Positions 4,916 to 6,979 of a DNA stretch of 6,979 nt are shown here, piece after piece; within the stretch, counting starts at the first letter, position 1, and every line of letters starts with the position of its first letter. Both the position numbers and the translations under genes were made by a program. Origin of the DNA: JADFNO01 sp965369945 (lineage in GTDB: Bacteria > Planctomycetota > Phycisphaerae > Phycisphaerales > SM1A02); NCBI GenBank assembly GCA_965369945.1, contig CBDUST010000249.1, positions 1 through 6,979 of the forward strand. Reading direction: 5' to 3'. A model generated the notes under the pieces. It did no database searches and was not told where the DNA came from. It saw only the letters and a list, made by a program, of their open reading frames with translations.

Positions 4916-5818
4916 ATGGCTGCCGGTTCGGTAGACGACATCTTCGTTGAGATTGAGGTCCGGCTGGACAGGTTGGAGACTGGGATGCGTCGGTCGGAGC
5001 AGATCGTCAACGATTCCCTCGAAAGAATAGAGCAGCGAACATCACAAGGGATATTTGGTGATAGTTTTCTTTCAGGAACAGTACAAACTGTTGGAAAAGT
5101 CGCGGCTGGCTTTGCGACAATGCTCACGATATTTGGTGCGCTGAACATTGCAACTGATGTGTTTCAGCTTGCGATGGCCAAAGCGGGCGAAGATGCCGGG
5201 CGTGTTGCGGATGAAATAGAAAGCATACGAGAGAGAGGAAACCGTGTTCCAATACTCGGTTTGGCGGCATTAGAAGTTGTTGCCTTCATTGACAATCTTG
5301 CTAACGCTGACTCGGAAGCAGAAAAGACCTTAGAAACACTGCGACAGATAGAGGAAGCGACTGCGGCACTGGCTCGCCAGGCCTTCGCCCTTCGGTTTGG
5401 GCGCGATGTGGCGGTGCAGGAAAAGACGCTGATCGCACTCAGGGAGCAGGATAAGGAAAAGCGTATTCAATTGGAGTTGGAGGCTCGCCTGTTTGAGATT
5501 GAGTTGCAGCGCCAACGGTTGATTGAGCAGGGAATCACAGTACTCAAGGCGCGGCAGTTCGCGGAGATTGAGGGCGAGCGGGCCAGGCTGTTAGCTGAAG
5601 AACGACTACGAAAGCTAAAGGGGCGACGAAGAGATCCTACAGAGTCGGTCATCACAGCGCTTGGCCAGGCGACGTTTGGTGTAGGTGGATTCAGTCCACC
5701 ATCAGCGCTAGATCCACCGACGAAGCAGGGACAACAACAGCAACTAGAGAAAGCGGATCGACACAATCGGCTTTTAGAGCGACTTGAAGAACTGGTCAGT
5801 CAGATCGGGTTCCAATAA
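4916..5818 (+). CDS. Short tape measure protein
   Basis: A 300-residue, mainly helical protein right after the chaperone, the standard tape measure position. Residues 6-45 form an amphipathic helix (IFVEIEVRLDRLETGMRRSE) like the start of many tape measure proteins. Residues 58-88 are hydrophobic (VAAGFATMLTIFGALNIA), and a second hydrophobic stretch is at 111-129. Residues 130-236 are a long charged coiled coil rich in Glu, Arg, Leu and Gln. A Gly/Pro linker follows (250-270), with a QQQQ run and a terminal helix (277-296). The hydrophobic parts could insert into the host membrane during DNA ejection, as known for the family. At roughly 1.5 angstroms per residue the tail would be under about 45 nm, short for a siphovirus. 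The ribosome binding site is weak. Bases about 5030-5350 look more AT-rich than the flanks. Confidence 0.7.
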   Translation: MAAGSVDDIFVEIEVRLDRLETGMRRSEQIVNDSLERIEQRTSQGIFGDSFLSGTVQTVGKVAAGFATMLTIFGALNIATDVFQLAMAKAGEDAGRVADEIESIRERGNRVPILGLAALEVVAFIDNLANADSEAEKTLETLRQIEEATAALARQAFALRFGRDVAVQEKTLIALREQDKEKRIQLELEARLFEIELQRQRLIEQGITVLKARQFAEIEGERARLLAEERLRKLKGRRRDPTESVITALGQATFGVGGFSPPSALDPPTKQGQQQQLEKADRHNRLLERLEELVSQIGFQ

Positions 5819-6690
5819 TGACGCTGCAATTCAGGGAGATGTTGAATTCACGATCAAAGACCCCCCAGGTTGGCGGGAAGGTCAGGGGTCGGCGTTCATT
5901 CAAGGTATGGGATGACGCGGGGGCTGCGGTCGTTCCTGACGCGGCGCTGGTCACGGTCGGGATCGAGTTGTTCGACCCGTGGCCGGACGATCCTTCGCTG
6001 TTGGCCGTACGTCCCGGAGAGATGCGCCGTATTGAGGGGCATAACGACCTCGTTGAATTGGCGTGGCACTACGAGAACATACCGCTTGTCCCGCCCGGCA
6101 CACTGGGGCCGGACGAGGTTGGATTTGTCGATCAGAATACCGGCCATCGGAAGGAGCTGGTAAAGGTCTATCGCAAAGACCCTGATCTCATATTCCCCCC
6201 AAATGGAATTGTTGATGACGCCTGGCTCAAGCAGGACATTGACGGCACCCCGAACGACATCCGAGGGTTTCGACAAACCGAACTGATCTACCGGACATCT
6301 TGGGTTATCACCGAGATCATTGACCACCCGCCTACGGGAGCGCTCTTTGGGTTTTTCTCCGGCAAGCGCAACTCTGAAGTATTCTTCGGCGGGGCGATCG
6401 GCAAGGTGGTGTACGCCGGCGCAGACAGTCGTTCGATCGGAATTAGTAAGTGGGCGGTGGATCACGAATTCTTCTTTGATGAGTGGTATCATCTCGTGCA
6501 GATCGCCGACCGCGATCAGGACGGCAACATCAAACTCCAAACATTCTTCGTGGCCTCTGACGAAGAGCCTCTGGTCCTGGCGGCGCTTGTTTACTGGCGT
6601 CAACCGTTCCCCGAGCTGGCCGACCTTCATCTAGTCAGCGATTACTTCCAATCAATCCAACCAGGAATCGGCGGAGGAGCGATCGGATGA
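5818..6690 (+). CDS. Putative distal tail / tail tip structural protein
   Basis: A 290-residue protein starting in a TAATG overlap with the tape measure stop, with no strong ribosome binding site, so coupled translation is likely. Family not recognised. Residues 18-110 look like a beta-rich domain (VGGKVRGRRSFKVWDD, VTVGIELFDPW, GEMRRIEGHNDLVELAWHYE). Residues 150-230 are aromatic-rich (RTSWVITEIIDHPP, LFGFFSGKRNSEVFFGG, DHEFFFDEWYHLVQI). DRDQDGNI at 231-238 resembles a calcium-binding loop. No signal peptide, membrane segment or enzyme motif is visible. Position after the tape measure gene suggests a distal tail or baseplate component, the usual content of this slot. Confidence is high that it is a gene and moderate for a tail role. 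Confidence 0.55.
   Translation: MTLQFREMLNSRSKTPQVGGKVRGRRSFKVWDDAGAAVVPDAALVTVGIELFDPWPDDPSLLAVRPGEMRRIEGHNDLVELAWHYENIPLVPPGTLGPDEVGFVDQNTGHRKELVKVYRKDPDLIFPPNGIVDDAWLKQDIDGTPNDIRGFRQTELIYRTSWVITEIIDHPPTGALFGFFSGKRNSEVFFGGAIGKVVYAGADSRSIGISKWAVDHEFFFDEWYHLVQIADRDQDGNIKLQTFFVASDEEPLVLAALVYWRQPFPELADLHLVSDYFQSIQPGIGGGAIG
6673..6679 (+). promoter_or_regulatory. Strong ribosome binding site
   Basis: GGAGGAG sits seven bases before the ATG at 6687 and is the best Shine-Dalgarno match in the window. It is embedded in the glycine-rich last codons of the preceding gene and fixes the start of the next one. Confidence 0.65.
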
Positions 6691-6979
6691 CGCAACTCCC
6701 ACGCCTAACCCGAGGCCAGGTCGGACCGATCGGTTTCGACGACATGAACACGGTGTTCCGCCACGTTGAGCGCGATGCGATCGAGGAAGTTCCCGAGGCG
6801 GTCGAGGATCAAGAGCAGCGGCGCAATCCATTCTTCCTACAGGTTGAAGCGTTGGCGGATCACCCAACTGCGCCCTACGGGAAGATTCTCCATTGGATTG
6901 AGTTGGGGCTGAATGATGACCTGGAGTTGGTGCCGTTCGAGAACGGGCGCGACAGCGTAGGTTTAGATGACGAGGGCAA
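6687..6979 (+). CDS. Unrecognised distal virion gene, 3' end beyond the window
   Basis: Only the first 97 codons are present; the frame is open to the window edge. The start is set by GGAGGAG and an ATGA overlap with the preceding stop. The protein begins MTQLPRLTRGQVGPIGFDDM with a following NTVFRHVERD, a pattern of a short ordered N-terminus and helix. It continues with an acidic stretch (IEEVPEAVEDQEQ, about 35-47), then FFLQVEAL and a mixed region with KILHWIELGLNDDLELVPF. No domain was recognised. By context it is a further tail or virion structural protein expressed with the upstream distal tail gene. Confidence 0.6.
   Translation, partial: MTQLPRLTRGQVGPIGFDDMNTVFRHVERDAIEEVPEAVEDQEQRRNPFFLQVEALADHPTAPYGKILHWIELGLNDDLELVPFENGRDSVGLDDEG

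Noticed and set aside
4639..5148. 169-codon open frame on the minus strand across the chaperone and tape measure genes
   Set aside because: It is antisense to two well-supported overlapping genes and shows no recognisable protein features.
5896..6630. 244-codon open frame on the minus strand
   Set aside because: It lies wholly inside the distal tail gene, has no sensible ribosome binding site or neighbours on that strand, and its sequence is typical of an antisense shadow.

Overview
The window is a compact, one-directional block of tailed-phage morphogenesis genes, all on the + strand. It comes from a free phage or a prophage. The order matches a long-tailed, non-contractile (siphovirus-type) virion: head decoration-like protein, head-tail adaptor, head closure, tail completion, tail terminator, tail tube, tail assembly chaperone, short tape measure protein, then distal tail genes. 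The host cannot be named. The DNA is moderately GC-rich by eye, uses the standard stop codons, and has Shine-Dalgarno starts, so a bacterial host is likely. No integrase, lysis, replication, tRNA, CRISPR or insertion-sequence signal was seen.

Layout. Bases 1-84 are a short leader with two predicted hairpins, probably just downstream of a capsid gene outside the window. Head and neck genes follow: a beta-rich virion protein (85-735), a head-tail adaptor enlarged by two internal insertions (752-1912), a head-closure-like protein (1909-2274), an unrecognised small protein (2271-2564), an HK97 gp10-like tail completion protein (2568-3161) and a DUF3168-like tail terminator (3165-3584). The tail genes are a tail tube protein (3597-4004), a small protein whose 3' half seems to switch frame (4004-4309), a tail assembly chaperone that probably uses a -1 frameshift into a downstream extension (4313-4747 plus 4711-4914), and a 300-residue coiled-coil tape measure protein (4916-5818). 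Two distal structural genes close the window, one complete (5818-6690) and one cut by the edge (6687-6979).

The genes are nearly gapless, and many stop and start codons overlap (ATGA, TAATG, TGATG), so they are probably translated from one polycistronic message with coupling. The most notable points are the duplicated insert domain in the adaptor, the candidate frameshift site with a well-spaced hairpin in the chaperone, a perfect hairpin covering the ribosome binding site of the tail terminator gene, and the frame switch in the small gene at 4004. Functional calls rest on motifs read by eye and on gene order; no database search was possible.
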